In this document: positions 34,876-44,155 of the stretch, piece after piece
How the letters are laid out: every line of letters begins with the position of its first letter
How positions within the stretch are numbered: position 1 is the stretch's first letter
NCBI RefSeq assembly: GCF_000015265.1
Contig: NC_008699.1
Span: 2,356,001-2,420,000, forward strand
Direction of reading: 5' to 3'
DNA from: Nocardioides sp. JS614
Lineage (GTDB): Bacteria > Actinomycetota > Actinomycetes > Propionibacteriales > Nocardioidaceae
Length of the DNA stretch: 64,000 nucleotides
Program-made: the position numbers and the translations under genes
Notes under the pieces: generated by a model
The model's input: the letters and a program-made list of their open reading frames with translations, nothing else
The model's database searches: none
Told to the model about the DNA's origin: nothing

Positions 34876-36413
34876 TGACCACCACCCCCCGCCGGAACCG
34901 CCGCGGCGGCCGCGACATGGCCGCCCTGCTCTCCGACTTCGGGCACGACCTGCCCACGATCCCCACGCTCGCCCCGGAGGCCAAGGAGCCCCGGCTCTTC
35001 CGCTACGCGCCGCGCCGCGGTGCCACCCGCCGCGGCCGAGGCTGGGCCGCCGCCACCGCCCCGGCGATGGCCTGGCGGATGACCAGCGACCAGGCCCCGG
35101 TGTTCTGGCCCTTCGTCTCCGCTCCCGCCCTGCCCCCGACGGGCGCCCAGATGGGCGTCGACCAGCTCTCCGGCGGCAGCTTCTACTGCGACCCGTTCGG
35201 GTGGGTGCTGCGCGACGACGTACCCGCGACCAACCCCAACATCTTCCAGTTCGCCAAGCCGGGAAGTGGCAAGTCCGGCACCACCAAGGCGTTCTGCACC
35301 CGGATGATGCCGTTCGGCTACCGCACCCTGGTCACTGGCGACGTCAAGGACGAGTACGAGTCGCTGTGCCGCGCGCTCGGTGTCGACCCCTTCGTCATCG
35401 CCCCCGGCTTCTGGGCCCGGGTCAACCCGCTGTCCATGGGGCCGCTCGGCGACGGCTGGGAGAAGCTCTCGGCCGAGGAGGCGCAGCGCCGCGCCACGAT
35501 CATCTTCAAGCGGTGGCTCGTCCTGGTCCGCGGCCTGGTCGGCAGCATGAAGATCGACGATGAGCGCCGGGTGCCCTTCGGCCCCGACGAATCCGACGTC
35601 GTGCGCAACGCGCTGGCGATCCTCACCGGCTACGCCGCCGGCAACAGCGTCCTGCAAGAGACGACCATCCCGCGGCTGTGGGACCTGCTGCGCAACCCCA
35701 CGGAGGAGCTCGTCCGTGCCTGCGAATACGCGAACACCCGCCAGTTCCTCGACGAGACCCGGCGGCTGCGCAACGCGCTCGGCGAGCTGGTCACCGGCAC
35801 CCTCGCCGGCCTCTTCGACGACTTCACCAACATCGAGGTCGACTGGCGGGCCCCGATCCAGTCGTTCAGCCTCTCCCGGCTCGACGGCCTGGGCGATGAG
35901 GCCGTGGGCATCGCGCTGCTGTGCATGAACTCCTGGGGGCGTGGTCTGCGGGAGATCGCCGAGCCAGGCGACCTGCGCATCGTGGTGCGCGACGAGGTCT
36001 GGAAGCAGATGCGCCTCGGAACCGCCGCAGTAGCGAGCTTCGACGCCGACCTGCGGCTCTCACGCGGCATGGCCGGCAAGGGCGGCGACATCCAGTTCTG
36101 CAACCTCCACAAGCCCTCCGACCTGCTCTCGGTCGGCGACGCCGACTCCCAGGCCGCGATGATCGCCAAGGACCTCCTCGAGCTGGCCGACATCAAGATC
36201 CTCGGTGCCCAGAAGCCCCGTGTCGCCCGCGAGCTCGACTCCATGCTCGGGCTCGGCCCGATCGCCCAGGACCTCGTCTCCGGGTGGGCCATGCAGGACA
36301 AGGGCCGCGCCCTGTGGTGCATCGGCGACGCCACCTACAAGGTCCAGACGGTGCTCCACCCGCTGGAGAAGAAGCTCTACTACACCAACGAGGCCATCGA
36401 GTCCGCCGCCTGA
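34875..36413 (+). CDS. VirB4-like secretion ATPase
   Basis: 512 residues, main motor of the channel. Walker A AKPGSGKSG at residues 127-135 with KAF following; Walker B-like LRIVVRDEVWKQM near residue 370; the HKPSDLLSVGD segment matches the arginine/sensor part of VirB4/TraG-like AAA domains. The N-terminal 90 residues are basic and disordered. Together with the SCO6880 protein it replaces a single VirB4. The C-terminus ends with a YYTNEAIES helix. Confidence 0.88.
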   Translation: MTTTPRRNRRGGRDMAALLSDFGHDLPTIPTLAPEAKEPRLFRYAPRRGATRRGRGWAAATAPAMAWRMTSDQAPVFWPFVSAPALPPTGAQMGVDQLSGGSFYCDPFGWVLRDDVPATNPNIFQFAKPGSGKSGTTKAFCTRMMPFGYRTLVTGDVKDEYESLCRALGVDPFVIAPGFWARVNPLSMGPLGDGWEKLSAEEAQRRATIIFKRWLVLVRGLVGSMKIDDERRVPFGPDESDVVRNALAILTGYAAGNSVLQETTIPRLWDLLRNPTEELVRACEYANTRQFLDETRRLRNALGELVTGTLAGLFDDFTNIEVDWRAPIQSFSLSRLDGLGDEAVGIALLCMNSWGRGLREIAEPGDLRIVVRDEVWKQMRLGTAAVASFDADLRLSRGMAGKGGDIQFCNLHKPSDLLSVGDADSQAAMIAKDLLELADIKILGAQKPRVARELDSMLGLGPIAQDLVSGWAMQDKGRALWCIGDATYKVQTVLHPLEKKLYYTNEAIESAA

Positions 36414-36441
36414 GCGCGCGCGACCTCGGGACTGACCTGTC

Positions 36442-39400
36442 ATGAAGAAGCTGCTGCTCGCGGGACTGCCCGTCCTGATCATCTTCATGGGGCTGCCGTT
36501 CCTCGTGACGCTGATGGTGGTGATGACGACCACCGCGGCCGCCGAGTGCCGCACCCAGAGCAGCCAAGGCACCGCGCCTACCGAGCTCGGTGACCTCGGA
36601 GCCATCGACGGCCCGGTGGGCGGCCCGGTCAACGGCAACATCACCATGGCGCAGGCCAACATCCCGCGCCGCTCCGGCCTCGACGGGTTCCGGGCCTCCA
36701 TGCCCAAGGTCCTGTCCAAGAACCCCGAGTTCGTCACCCTCAACGAGGCCAGCGGCTGGAGCCTGGAGCAGATCGAAGCCGCCGCCCCGGGCTACTCAGC
36801 CTTCCGGGTGGCAGCCCCGGCCGGCACCGGCACCGGCCCCGAGCAGGCCATGGGCAACGTCGTGCTCTGGAAGAGCTCGACCTGGACGAAGGTCAACGGC
36901 GGCCGGGTCCAGCTCGTCGACGACGACAAGACCTTCTACGACGGGCGTCCGGTCACGTGGGACCGCTTCGCGACATGGGTCATGCTGCGCCGCGCCGACG
37001 GCTCCGTGGTCTCGGTGGTCTCCACCCACCACATGACCAACCCGCACCGTTGGCCGAAGCAGCACGGCAACCCGCCGCTGACCCGGCCCCAGCAGTACGG
37101 CGCCGGAATGGACATCCTGCTGCAGCTGCGCAACTCGCTGGCCGCCCACGGTCCGGTGCTGATCGGCGGCGACATGAACACCCAGGCCTCCTACACCGAC
37201 ATCCCCTGGACGGCGGCCGCGAAGATGAAGGCCGCCGGCTACGGATGGCACAACCACGGCGTCGACTTCATCTTCTTCCCGCACCACCAGGGCGCCCGGC
37301 TCGAACAGGGCTGGGACGGCACGATGGTTTCGGACCACCACTGGCTCTCGGCTCGCATCGCGATGAACGGCGCCGGCCCGGAGAGCGCGCCCGAGACCAC
37401 CACCACGACTGACGGGGTCGTGCCCGCGGCGACCACCGCCCCGACGTCCGCCGAGCCGCCGGCCGGCGACGTGCTCGCCCAGCTGATGCGGCTACGGTTC
37501 GCGTCCAACTACCCGACCATGACCGACGAGCAGGCCCGCAACGCGATCACCATCGCCCAGGTCGCCCGCAATCTCGAGATTCCCCGCTACGGGCTGCAGA
37601 TCGCGATCGCCGCCGCGATCCAGGAGTCCAAGCTGGTCAACCTCACCGGAGGTGACCGCGACTCCGGCGGCCTGTTCCAGCAGCGCCCCTCGGCCGGCTG
37701 GGGAAGCCGGGCCGAGATCACCAACGCCGTCCTCGCGGCCCGCGCGTTCTTCGGCCAGGCCCAGCACACCGGCAACCCCGGGCTCCTCGACATCCCCGGC
37801 TGGCAGAACATGCCGCTCACCCAGGCCGCGCAGGCCGTCCAGCGCTCGGGCTACCCCGACGCCTACGCCCAGTGGGAGGACGTCGCCGGCGACATCACCG
37901 ATCTGCTCGGCGGCGACCTGCCGGACCTGCCCGACGACGGCTCCACCACGAACGTCGCCAACTGCCAGGGCGAGACCGTCAACCCCATCACCGTCGGCAC
38001 CCTCAACCTGCTCGGCGCCGGCCACACCGACAAGCCGGGGGAGCGGGCCGGGTACGACACCTGGGACAAGCGACTGCCCGGCGCCATGCGCACGATCGAG
38101 AACGCCGGCGTCACGATCACCGGCCTCCAGGAGGTGCATGGCCCGCAGGCCCAGGCGCTGGAGAACCAGTACGCGGCCAAGTGGGGGATGTACCCGGCCA
38201 GCGGGAAGGCACAGAACCGGGTGATCTGGGACCGCAACGAGTGGGAGCAGACCGACGGGCGCCTCGTCGGCATCCCGTACTTCGGCGGGAAGGACGTCGG
38301 CATGCCGCTGGTGCAGCTGACCTCGACGACCACCGGGCAGGTGATCTGGGTCTGGAGCATCCACAACCCGGCCAACACTCAAGGAAGCGCCGCCGGGCAC
38401 CGCCAGGAGGCGCTGCGTCGCCAGCTGGCCACGATGACCGAGCTCGCCGGCACCGGCACCCCTGCGGTGATACTGGGCGACTTCAACGACGGCAAGGACG
38501 GCAGCAACGCCTCGCACTGCGCACTGACCCCTGAGCTGAGCAACGCCTTCGGCGGCTCTGCCGAGCCCTGCAAGAAGCCCAAGCAGGACGCGCCGATCGA
38601 CCACGTCTACGGCGCGAACCTCACCTGGGCCGGCGCCGAGGTCGACACCAGCACCCAGGCCAGCAAGATCGCCGACCACCCGCTGGTGACCGCCACCACC
38701 GCCGGCAGCAGCGCCGGGTGCGCCGTCGACTCCGGTACAGCGGAGGCCAAGTACAACCTCGGCCCGGTCAAGCCGCAGCTGACCCAGCTGGTCAACATCC
38801 TCGGCCCCATGTTCGACATCAAGACCGTCGGCGGCTACCGCGAGAGCGCCACCGACCCCAACGGCCACCCGGCCGGGCTCGCGGCCGATTTCATGGTGCC
38901 GCTCAACGCGGCGGGCCGCGCGCAGGGCGATCGTCTCGCCGCCTACGCCAAGGCCAATGCCCAGAAGCTCGGCATCGACTACATCATCTGGTACCAGCGG
39001 ATCTGGTCGGTCGCCCGCGTCGGCGAGGGCTGGCGGCCGATGGAGGACCGGGGGAGCGCTACCGAGAACCACCTCGACCATGTCCACATCAACGTCAAGC
39101 CCGGCGCCTCCGTCCAGCCGGTCGGCCTCGAGGGCGCGTCCTGCGACGAGGTCGTCTATCCGGTGCCCGCGCAGTACGTCGGAACCGACAACCACAACTG
39201 GCACGAGACCGGCGCGTACTGGTCCAAGTGGCACACCGGCACCGACTTCTCCGCACCCTGCGGAACCACCGTCTACGCTGCCCACGCCGGCACCATCGAG
39301 ATCGACACCACCCAGCGTTCCTGGGCTGGGCCGCAGCTGGTCAAGGTCACCACCGGCGCCGGGTCCCTGACCACGTGGTACGCCCACATGGCGACCGTCA

Positions 39401-39588
39401 GCGTCAGCCGTGGCCAGACCGTCGCCGCCGGCGAGCCGATCGGCCAGGTCGGCAAGGAGGGCAACGTCTCCGGCTGCCACCTCCACTTCGAGGTCCACCT
39501 CAAGAACGGCTCCATCTACGGCCCCGACAACGTCGATCCCTCGACCTGGCTCGCAGAGAACGCATCACGCCCGAGCCGCGCCGTGTGA
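36442..39588 (+). CDS. five-domain wall hydrolase with two EEP nuclease-like domains
   Basis: 1048-residue exported protein; N-terminal anchor at residues 4-33. In order: (1) endonuclease/exonuclease/phosphatase domain, ~68-310, with Glu102, His196/197, Asp244-x-Asn246 and Asp298-His299; (2) lytic transglycosylase, ~345-490, catalytic Glu395 in IQESKL and GLFQQRP; (3) second EEP domain, ~513-755, with Glu564, His641-Asn642, Asp680-x-Asn682 and Asp745-His746; (4) a VanY/ARB_07466-like M15 fold, ~765-888, with His809, Asp816 and DHVHINV; (5) M23 endopeptidase, ~905-1038, with His931-xxx-Asp935, His982 and His1013-x-His1015. Type IV systems need one wall hydrolase to open peptidoglycan; three hydrolase folds and two phosphodiesterase folds in one chain is unusual. 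All five keep their key residues. The EEP domains could act on DNA, teichoic acid or lipids. Confidence 0.88.
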   Translation: MKKLLLAGLPVLIIFMGLPFLVTLMVVMTTTAAAECRTQSSQGTAPTELGDLGAIDGPVGGPVNGNITMAQANIPRRSGLDGFRASMPKVLSKNPEFVTLNEASGWSLEQIEAAAPGYSAFRVAAPAGTGTGPEQAMGNVVLWKSSTWTKVNGGRVQLVDDDKTFYDGRPVTWDRFATWVMLRRADGSVVSVVSTHHMTNPHRWPKQHGNPPLTRPQQYGAGMDILLQLRNSLAAHGPVLIGGDMNTQASYTDIPWTAAAKMKAAGYGWHNHGVDFIFFPHHQGARLEQGWDGTMVSDHHWLSARIAMNGAGPESAPETTTTTDGVVPAATTAPTSAEPPAGDVLAQLMRLRFASNYPTMTDEQARNAITIAQVARNLEIPRYGLQIAIAAAIQESKLVNLTGGDRDSGGLFQQRPSAGWGSRAEITNAVLAARAFFGQAQHTGNPGLLDIPGWQNMPLTQAAQAVQRSGYPDAYAQWEDVAGDITDLLGGDLPDLPDDGSTTNVANCQGETVNPITVGTLNLLGAGHTDKPGERAGYDTWDKRLPGAMRTIENAGVTITGLQEVHGPQAQALENQYAAKWGMYPASGKAQNRVIWDRNEWEQTDGRLVGIPYFGGKDVGMPLVQLTSTTTGQVIWVWSIHNPANTQGSAAGHRQEALRRQLATMTELAGTGTPAVILGDFNDGKDGSNASHCALTPELSNAFGGSAEPCKKPKQDAPIDHVYGANLTWAGAEVDTSTQASKIADHPLVTATTAGSSAGCAVDSGTAEAKYNLGPVKPQLTQLVNILGPMFDIKTVGGYRESATDPNGHPAGLAADFMVPLNAAGRAQGDRLAAYAKANAQKLGIDYIIWYQRIWSVARVGEGWRPMEDRGSATENHLDHVHINVKPGASVQPVGLEGASCDEVVYPVPAQYVGTDNHNWHETGAYWSKWHTGTDFSAPCGTTVYAAHAGTIEIDTTQRSWAGPQLVKVTTGAGSLTTWYAHMATVSVSRGQTVAAGEPIGQVGKEGNVSGCHLHFEVHLKNGSIYGPDNVDPSTWLAENASRPSRAV

Positions 39589-39620
39589 TCGCACCGAAGC
39601 CCTGACGGCACATAGGTGAC
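39585..39620 (+). promoter_or_regulatory. bipartite element motif, copy 3 (coupling-protein unit)
   Basis: GTGATCGC at 39585-39592 includes the TGA stop of the preceding gene; after 20 bases TAGGTGAC stands at 39613-39620, a perfect copy. The next gene starts 45 bases later. It would give the coupling-protein genes their own start of transcription. Confidence 0.85.
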
Positions 39621-39665
39621 CAGCAAGGCCCAACGACCCACGACCGCCTGGAGGTGGCCAGACCG

Positions 39666-40268
39666 ATGCAGCGTGAGCGACGACGAGACCCCTACCCGTG
39701 GACCTGGGAGATCCCCGTAGCGGTGGCCTTGGCGACCCTGTTCGTCATCGTCATCGGCATCCAGCTCGGCCGATCAGTCGCCAATCTGCTCGCCGGCGCC
39801 GGATGGACCTGGCCCGACGCCAACGCCGGCGCGTTCCCCTCACCCATCGGCACCGCGTTCTGGACCAGCCTTCCCGGCGTCCTCGGCGGCCACGCCGACG
39901 CCGGGCTGCCCAGCCCCACCCCCGACGGTCTGGCCGGCCGCGGCCTGGTCTGGGTCAGCCTCGCCCTGGCCGAGGTCGCGCTGCTCACCGCGACCATCTG
40001 GGTCGGCGCGTGGGCCTACCAGCGCTGGGGCCCGGGCCGCATGCGCGGCATGGCGACCGCAGCCGAGGCCGAGAAGCTGCTCGGCGTCACCCGGCTCCGC
40101 AAGGTCGCCGGCATCGTCCGCCCGGACCTCCACGGCAAGCAGGCCGCCCCGACACCGGCACCGGTCCAGCGCACCCCCGGCGACCTCACCGAACAACCCG
40201 GCCCGCAGCTGGGCCACGGCCTCAGCCCGTGGCTCCTGGACGGCCGCCGAACGAAGGAACACCGATGA
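39666..40268 (+). CDS. two-helix membrane protein, conjugation-associated
   Basis: 200 residues with helices at about 15-37 (IPVAVALATLFVIVIGIQLG) and 95-118, an exported loop with WTWPDANAG and a cytoplasmic tail. No known family name. ATG 39666 is taken because GGAGGTGG is eight bases before it. The coupling ATPase two genes on has no membrane helices, so this protein may be its membrane anchor, playing the role of the TraG/TrwB N-terminus. That is inference. Confidence 0.72.
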   Translation: MQRERRRDPYPWTWEIPVAVALATLFVIVIGIQLGRSVANLLAGAGWTWPDANAGAFPSPIGTAFWTSLPGVLGGHADAGLPSPTPDGLAGRGLVWVSLALAEVALLTATIWVGAWAYQRWGPGRMRGMATAAEAEKLLGVTRLRKVAGIVRPDLHGKQAAPTPAPVQRTPGDLTEQPGPQLGHGLSPWLLDGRRTKEHR

Positions 40269-40552
40269 GCCACGAAACCCCACTGCACGGCAACCCGACA
40301 CTTCGCACCCGCGGCCGCCACCTCTTGGGCGGCATCATCTGTCGCCGTCGCGGACACCGCCCCGTCCTCGTCGAGCGCCACTACTACGTGACTGTCGGCC
40401 AGGTGGAACTCCTCGGCGAGGCGCGCGACCTGCTGTCCGACGCCTCCTTCCCGCTCCTCGGTCGCCGAGCAGAAGAACGCCATGGCCGTGCGGTGATCTG
40501 CCGTCGATGCCTCGCCCCGTGCGGGGACAGCGTTCCCGAGGTGGCGCGATGA
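40265..40552 (+). CDS. small Cys/His-containing protein
   Basis: 95 residues, basic. It has ICRRRGHRPVLVERHYY near the start and ICRRCLAPCGD at the end, giving four cysteines that might bind zinc. No recognised family. It overlaps both flanking genes by four bases, in the unit with the coupling protein. Confidence 0.7.
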   Translation: MSHETPLHGNPTLRTRGRHLLGGIICRRRGHRPVLVERHYYVTVGQVELLGEARDLLSDASFPLLGRRAEERHGRAVICRRCLAPCGDSVPEVAR

Positions 40553-42027
40553 AGCTGAGGTTCGACCCCTGGGACGTGGGCTGGCGCATCGGTAACGCCC
40601 ACGAGCCGCGAGGCGGCGAGCTGTGGGTCCCGTGGGACCGCACCGCCGGCGTAATCGGCCCGCAGGGATCCGGCAAGACCCTCGACCTGCTCACCCCTGC
40701 ACTGCTCGGCGCTCCGGGTGCCGCCCTGGTGACACTGACGAAGGTCGAGGACCTGCTGCTCAGCCTCACCGAACGCTCCCGCGACGACCGGCCCTGCGTG
40801 GTGCTCGACCCCTTCGGCCTGGCCGAGGGCGTCGTCGACGAGCTGATCTGGGACCCGATCGCCGGCTGCGTAGACCCCAAGGTCGCCGAGCGGCGCGCCA
40901 AGGCTTTCACCGCCGGCACCGTCAAGGGCGCGATCACCGGCGGCACCGGCGACGATGCTGCGCGGTTCTACGCCGCCGAGTCCGCGAAGGTGCTGCAGGG
41001 CTACTTCCACGCCGCGGCGCTGACCGGTAGGACGCTCGAGGACGTGCTGCAGTGGGTCGCCAACCCCACCGCAGCCACCCAGCCGATGGAGATCTTGCGG
41101 CGGCACCCGCACGCCGAGCCGTTCTGGCACGGCCTCCTGCACGGTGCGCTGAACGGTGACGACCGCACCGCCGGCAACACCGTCACCACGGTGCAGCAGG
41201 CGGTCTCGCTGTTCTTCCAGGCCGACATCCGCCGCCGCTGCATTCCCAGCCCCGGACGTCCCGCCACCGACCTCGCCGACGTGATCCGTCGACGCGGCAC
41301 CATCTACCTGCTCGGCCGCGAAGACCCCTACGCCTCGGCCAGCCCGCTGATGACCGCCGTGGCCGAGCACGTCTTGGACACCGGCCTGCTCCTGGCCAAC
41401 AGCTCCCCGCGGGGCGGCCGGCTGTGCCCGCCCCTGGTCTCGGTGCTCGACGAGCTGCCGTCGACCGCGCCGCTTCCGACCCTCCGTACCCGAATGGCCA
41501 ACGAGCGCGCCCTGGGGCTGTCGTTCATTTGGGCCGCCCAGACTCGGCCCCAGCTGACCAGCATCTTCGGTGAGCACGAGGCCCGAGCACTGCTCGGCCT
41601 CACCAACGCCCTGGTGATGTTCGGCGGCTCCAAGGACGTCGCCTTCAACCAGGAGATCTCCGACCTCCTCGGAACGGTCCGCATCGGGCGGGTCACCCAC
41701 TCCACCGGCGGAGCCAGTGGCGGTGGGCGCAGCTTCTCCGGCGACGACATCCCGATCATGCGGCCGGAGGAAGTCCGGCAACTGCCCGAACGCCAAGCTC
41801 TGGTCGTCGCCGAGAACGGCAAGCCGATCATCGCCAAGCTGCACCGCTGCGTCGAAGGCAAGGCAGGGGAGCGCCTGCTGGCCGACCAGCGGGCGCTGCG
41901 CGAGCGCCTCACCAACGACCGGCGCATGGTCATCACCCCCGAGGCCCGAGCCACCGCCGCGCTCGTCGAGGCGCGCCGTCTCGGTTTCGTCGACGACGAG
42001 ACCGACCACGCAAGGAGTGAACTGTGA
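40549..42027 (+). CDS. TraG/VirD4-type coupling ATPase without TM domain
   Basis: 492 residues. Walker A IGPQGSGKT at 36-44, Walker B LVSVLDELPST near 300, then FIWAAQTRPQL and the typical TraG C-terminal region (LVMFGGSKDVAFNQEISDLLG). This is the ATPase that brings the relaxase-DNA complex to the channel. No membrane helix precedes the P-loop, unlike VirD4, so membrane attachment must come from another protein. ATG 40549 overlaps the upstream stop. Confidence 0.9.
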   Translation: MKLRFDPWDVGWRIGNAHEPRGGELWVPWDRTAGVIGPQGSGKTLDLLTPALLGAPGAALVTLTKVEDLLLSLTERSRDDRPCVVLDPFGLAEGVVDELIWDPIAGCVDPKVAERRAKAFTAGTVKGAITGGTGDDAARFYAAESAKVLQGYFHAAALTGRTLEDVLQWVANPTAATQPMEILRRHPHAEPFWHGLLHGALNGDDRTAGNTVTTVQQAVSLFFQADIRRRCIPSPGRPATDLADVIRRRGTIYLLGREDPYASASPLMTAVAEHVLDTGLLLANSSPRGGRLCPPLVSVLDELPSTAPLPTLRTRMANERALGLSFIWAAQTRPQLTSIFGEHEARALLGLTNALVMFGGSKDVAFNQEISDLLGTVRIGRVTHSTGGASGGGRSFSGDDIPIMRPEEVRQLPERQALVVAENGKPIIAKLHRCVEGKAGERLLADQRALRERLTNDRRMVITPEARATAALVEARRLGFVDDETDHARSEL

Positions 42028-42725
42028 CCACCGAGCAGCAGACCCGCCGGGCGGCACCCACGCTGATGGTCTTCCCGTTCCCCGTCCCCGGGGACCATGT
42101 CCGGCTCGCCTACCGCGAGCTCCACATCGCCATCAGCGGCACCGAGGAGGAGAAGAAGGCCCTCGGCAACCACGCGCTGCTGTCGCGGCCCTGGGAGCCG
42201 GCGACTTGCCTGGACCCCGAGCTGCGTCACGACCTGTGGGAGTGGCTCGAGGACGTCGTGATCTGGCTCAACCGCGAGTACACCTGGGACGTCTCCGGTC
42301 TCATCCCCAGCTGCTGGCCTCTGCACCCGCACCTGGTCCACGAGATCGCCGTCCTTGCCGACCAGCGCCGGCGGGCCGGCCTGGCGATGACCAGCGACGC
42401 GCTCGAGGAGTGGCACCGCTACTGCCTGCCGGCGTTCACGGACCGGATGCGCAACAGGCTGCGCACCCACTGCGACGACGAGCACAAGAGCTGGCCGGCC
42501 AACCCGCGCCACAGCGAGCACCTGGCCGACGCCAGCCGCCAGCGCCGCGAGAACACGATCGCCCGCGACATCGACGCTCTGCCCGTCAACCGTCGGGCAC
42601 ACGAACAATCGCCGGCCGGTCCACCGCGGCTCGGCCTCGTCGACCTCGACACGGGCGAGATCCACGACGACGAGCTAGGCGGCGCTCAGCCGCGCACCCG
42701 CACCGAGAAGGGACCCCGCGAATGA
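42024..42725 (+). CDS. DUF4913 protein
   Basis: 233 residues. The DUF4913 core is seen at about 60-140 (HDLWEWLEDVVIWLNREYTW, then SCWPLHPHLVHEIAVLADQR, then ALEEWHRYCLPAF). These proteins are found beside coupling proteins on actinobacterial plasmids and ICEs; function not known. GTG start overlapping the coupling-protein stop. The tail is disordered and acidic. Confidence 0.85.
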   Translation: MTTEQQTRRAAPTLMVFPFPVPGDHVRLAYRELHIAISGTEEEKKALGNHALLSRPWEPATCLDPELRHDLWEWLEDVVIWLNREYTWDVSGLIPSCWPLHPHLVHEIAVLADQRRRAGLAMTSDALEEWHRYCLPAFTDRMRNRLRTHCDDEHKSWPANPRHSEHLADASRQRRENTIARDIDALPVNRRAHEQSPAGPPRLGLVDLDTGEIHDDELGGAQPRTRTEKGPRE

Positions 42726-43078
42726 TGCAGATGAACGAACGCTCCGAGGCCATCCGCCGAGCCCAGCGCGCCCTCAAGGCTCTCGGCGAGCACCCGCGCT
42801 CAAGCAAGAAGGAGCTCGGCCACGCGCGCGAACACGTCAACGCCTGCTACTCCCACGGCTCGGGTGAGTACGTGTGGAACGCCGTTGCACAGGTCGAGGC
42901 GATGGCCGATCGCCGATACGGCGTACCGAGCACAGACGAGCAGCGTCAGCTGGTCGAGGCGACCGAGGACCTCGAGGAGCCTGCGACAGCCGCCCGCGGC
43001 CGAGCGGCCGAGGACCGCGCAATCCCGTCGACGTCGGCGACCCCAGACGTGGAGCTCGCGCCCACTGCATCGCGATGA
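42722..43078 (+). CDS. small hypothetical protein
   Basis: 118 residues, helical N-terminal half (SEAIRRAQRALKALGEHPRS, EYVWNAVAQVEAMADRRYGV), disordered tail. No family recognised. Last gene of the coupling unit; its ATG overlaps the DUF4913 stop. A short palindrome CGGCGTT-AG-AACGCCG at 43101-43116 follows it and might stop transcription. Confidence 0.72.
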   Translation: MMQMNERSEAIRRAQRALKALGEHPRSSKKELGHAREHVNACYSHGSGEYVWNAVAQVEAMADRRYGVPSTDEQRQLVEATEDLEEPATAARGRAAEDRAIPSTSATPDVELAPTASR

Positions 43079-43220
43079 AGTGGGCACGACGGGCTCAAGA
43101 CGGCGTTAGAACGCCGCTGAGAGAACGGCAACCCCTGCCAGCGGGTAGTCACACACCGCTTCGTTGTGGGAGAGCCATTCTGATCGTTCTCGCCCCGTCG
43201 ACCTCCCAGGCGTAGAACTG

Positions 43221-44024
43221 ATGCCGGATCAGCTGACCTCAGCGCTCCTGATCGTGGTGGCTATCGCCTACCTCGGCGGAGCCGTTCTGTTGATCGTGGC
43301 GCTTGCGAAGGTCCTGTTCGCCTGGTCGGTCAGCTGGCGCACCAGCGGGCAAACAAGCCCGGTTGACGTCGTGCTGCAGCAGCGGGCCGCCGCGGCGATG
43401 GCCGCCGTCGCCGCAGTCGCGAACGTCCCGCCTCCGGCAACCGACGTCGTTGCGATCCTGGGCGCCCCGGTCGCCGGGGAAGCCGATGGGACCGTGGGCG
43501 ATGGTGGTCTCGCTGTGACCCGCTTCCGGGCTGGTCGTCCCCCCACCGTGGTGTTCGCGCGGGCTGCGCTCACCGGCCTCAGCGCCGGCGCAGTGCAGAG
43601 CCTGGCCGCCCACGAGCTCGGCCACGTCATCCGCCGCGAGCGCAGTTCGGCCGCGGCGCGGTACTCGTGGCTGGTCGGTTACCTACTCCTCGTGTTGGCA
43701 GGCGCTGGTCTCACTGCAGCTGCTCTTGTGGCCTCGCCCCAGCTGGCCGGCCCCTCGTTGCTGGCCACGATGAGTGCGGCCGTTGCGTTTCTCGGTCTCC
43801 GCTTCACCTTCGACCGGCGCGAGGAGGCTGCCGCCGATCTCTTCGCTATCGACCTGACTCGCGACCTGGACGCGGCCGCGGAGCTGATGCGGTTCTACGA
43901 GGAAAGCCTGGCGCGGCAGACGCCCGACGGCGGCCGCGCGTGGTCGCGGCTGGAGCGGAGGTGGTTCGCAACCCACCCCGAGCCGCAGGCGCGGCTCGCA
44001 GCCATGCGCCGTCGCCTTGGGTGA
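43221..44024 (+). CDS. M48-like membrane metalloprotease
   Basis: 267 residues. One N-terminal helix (ALLIVVAIAYLGGAVLLIVA), then the zinc motif HELGH at 131-135 in AAHELGHVIRRER, two helices (~150-195) and the third ligand in REEAAADLFAIDL (Glu201/202). This is the layout of M48 peptidases such as HtpX, with a cytoplasmic or interfacial active site. Some M48-like and M56-like proteins on mobile elements cut repressors or anti-sigma factors, so a control role is possible. It has no close operon partner. Confidence 0.83.
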   Translation: MPDQLTSALLIVVAIAYLGGAVLLIVALAKVLFAWSVSWRTSGQTSPVDVVLQQRAAAAMAAVAAVANVPPPATDVVAILGAPVAGEADGTVGDGGLAVTRFRAGRPPTVVFARAALTGLSAGAVQSLAAHELGHVIRRERSSAAARYSWLVGYLLLVLAGAGLTAAALVASPQLAGPSLLATMSAAVAFLGLRFTFDRREEAAADLFAIDLTRDLDAAAELMRFYEESLARQTPDGGRAWSRLERRWFATHPEPQARLAAMRRRLG

Positions 44025-44155
44025 CGTCTCGAACGAGGTGGCGAAAACACCTCTGGTAGCAGCCGGACCGACCTCGTTGGCCCCTTCAGCGGCTGGCAGC
44101 CGACGTAGTCCATCCGGTCGGCTGAGGCCTCGGTAGACCCCTGGCTTCTCGCTGC

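Noticed and set aside
36796..39498. Long leftward frames opposite the five-domain protein
   Set aside because: Val/Gly/Asp-rich shadows; the rightward frame has all the domain motifs.
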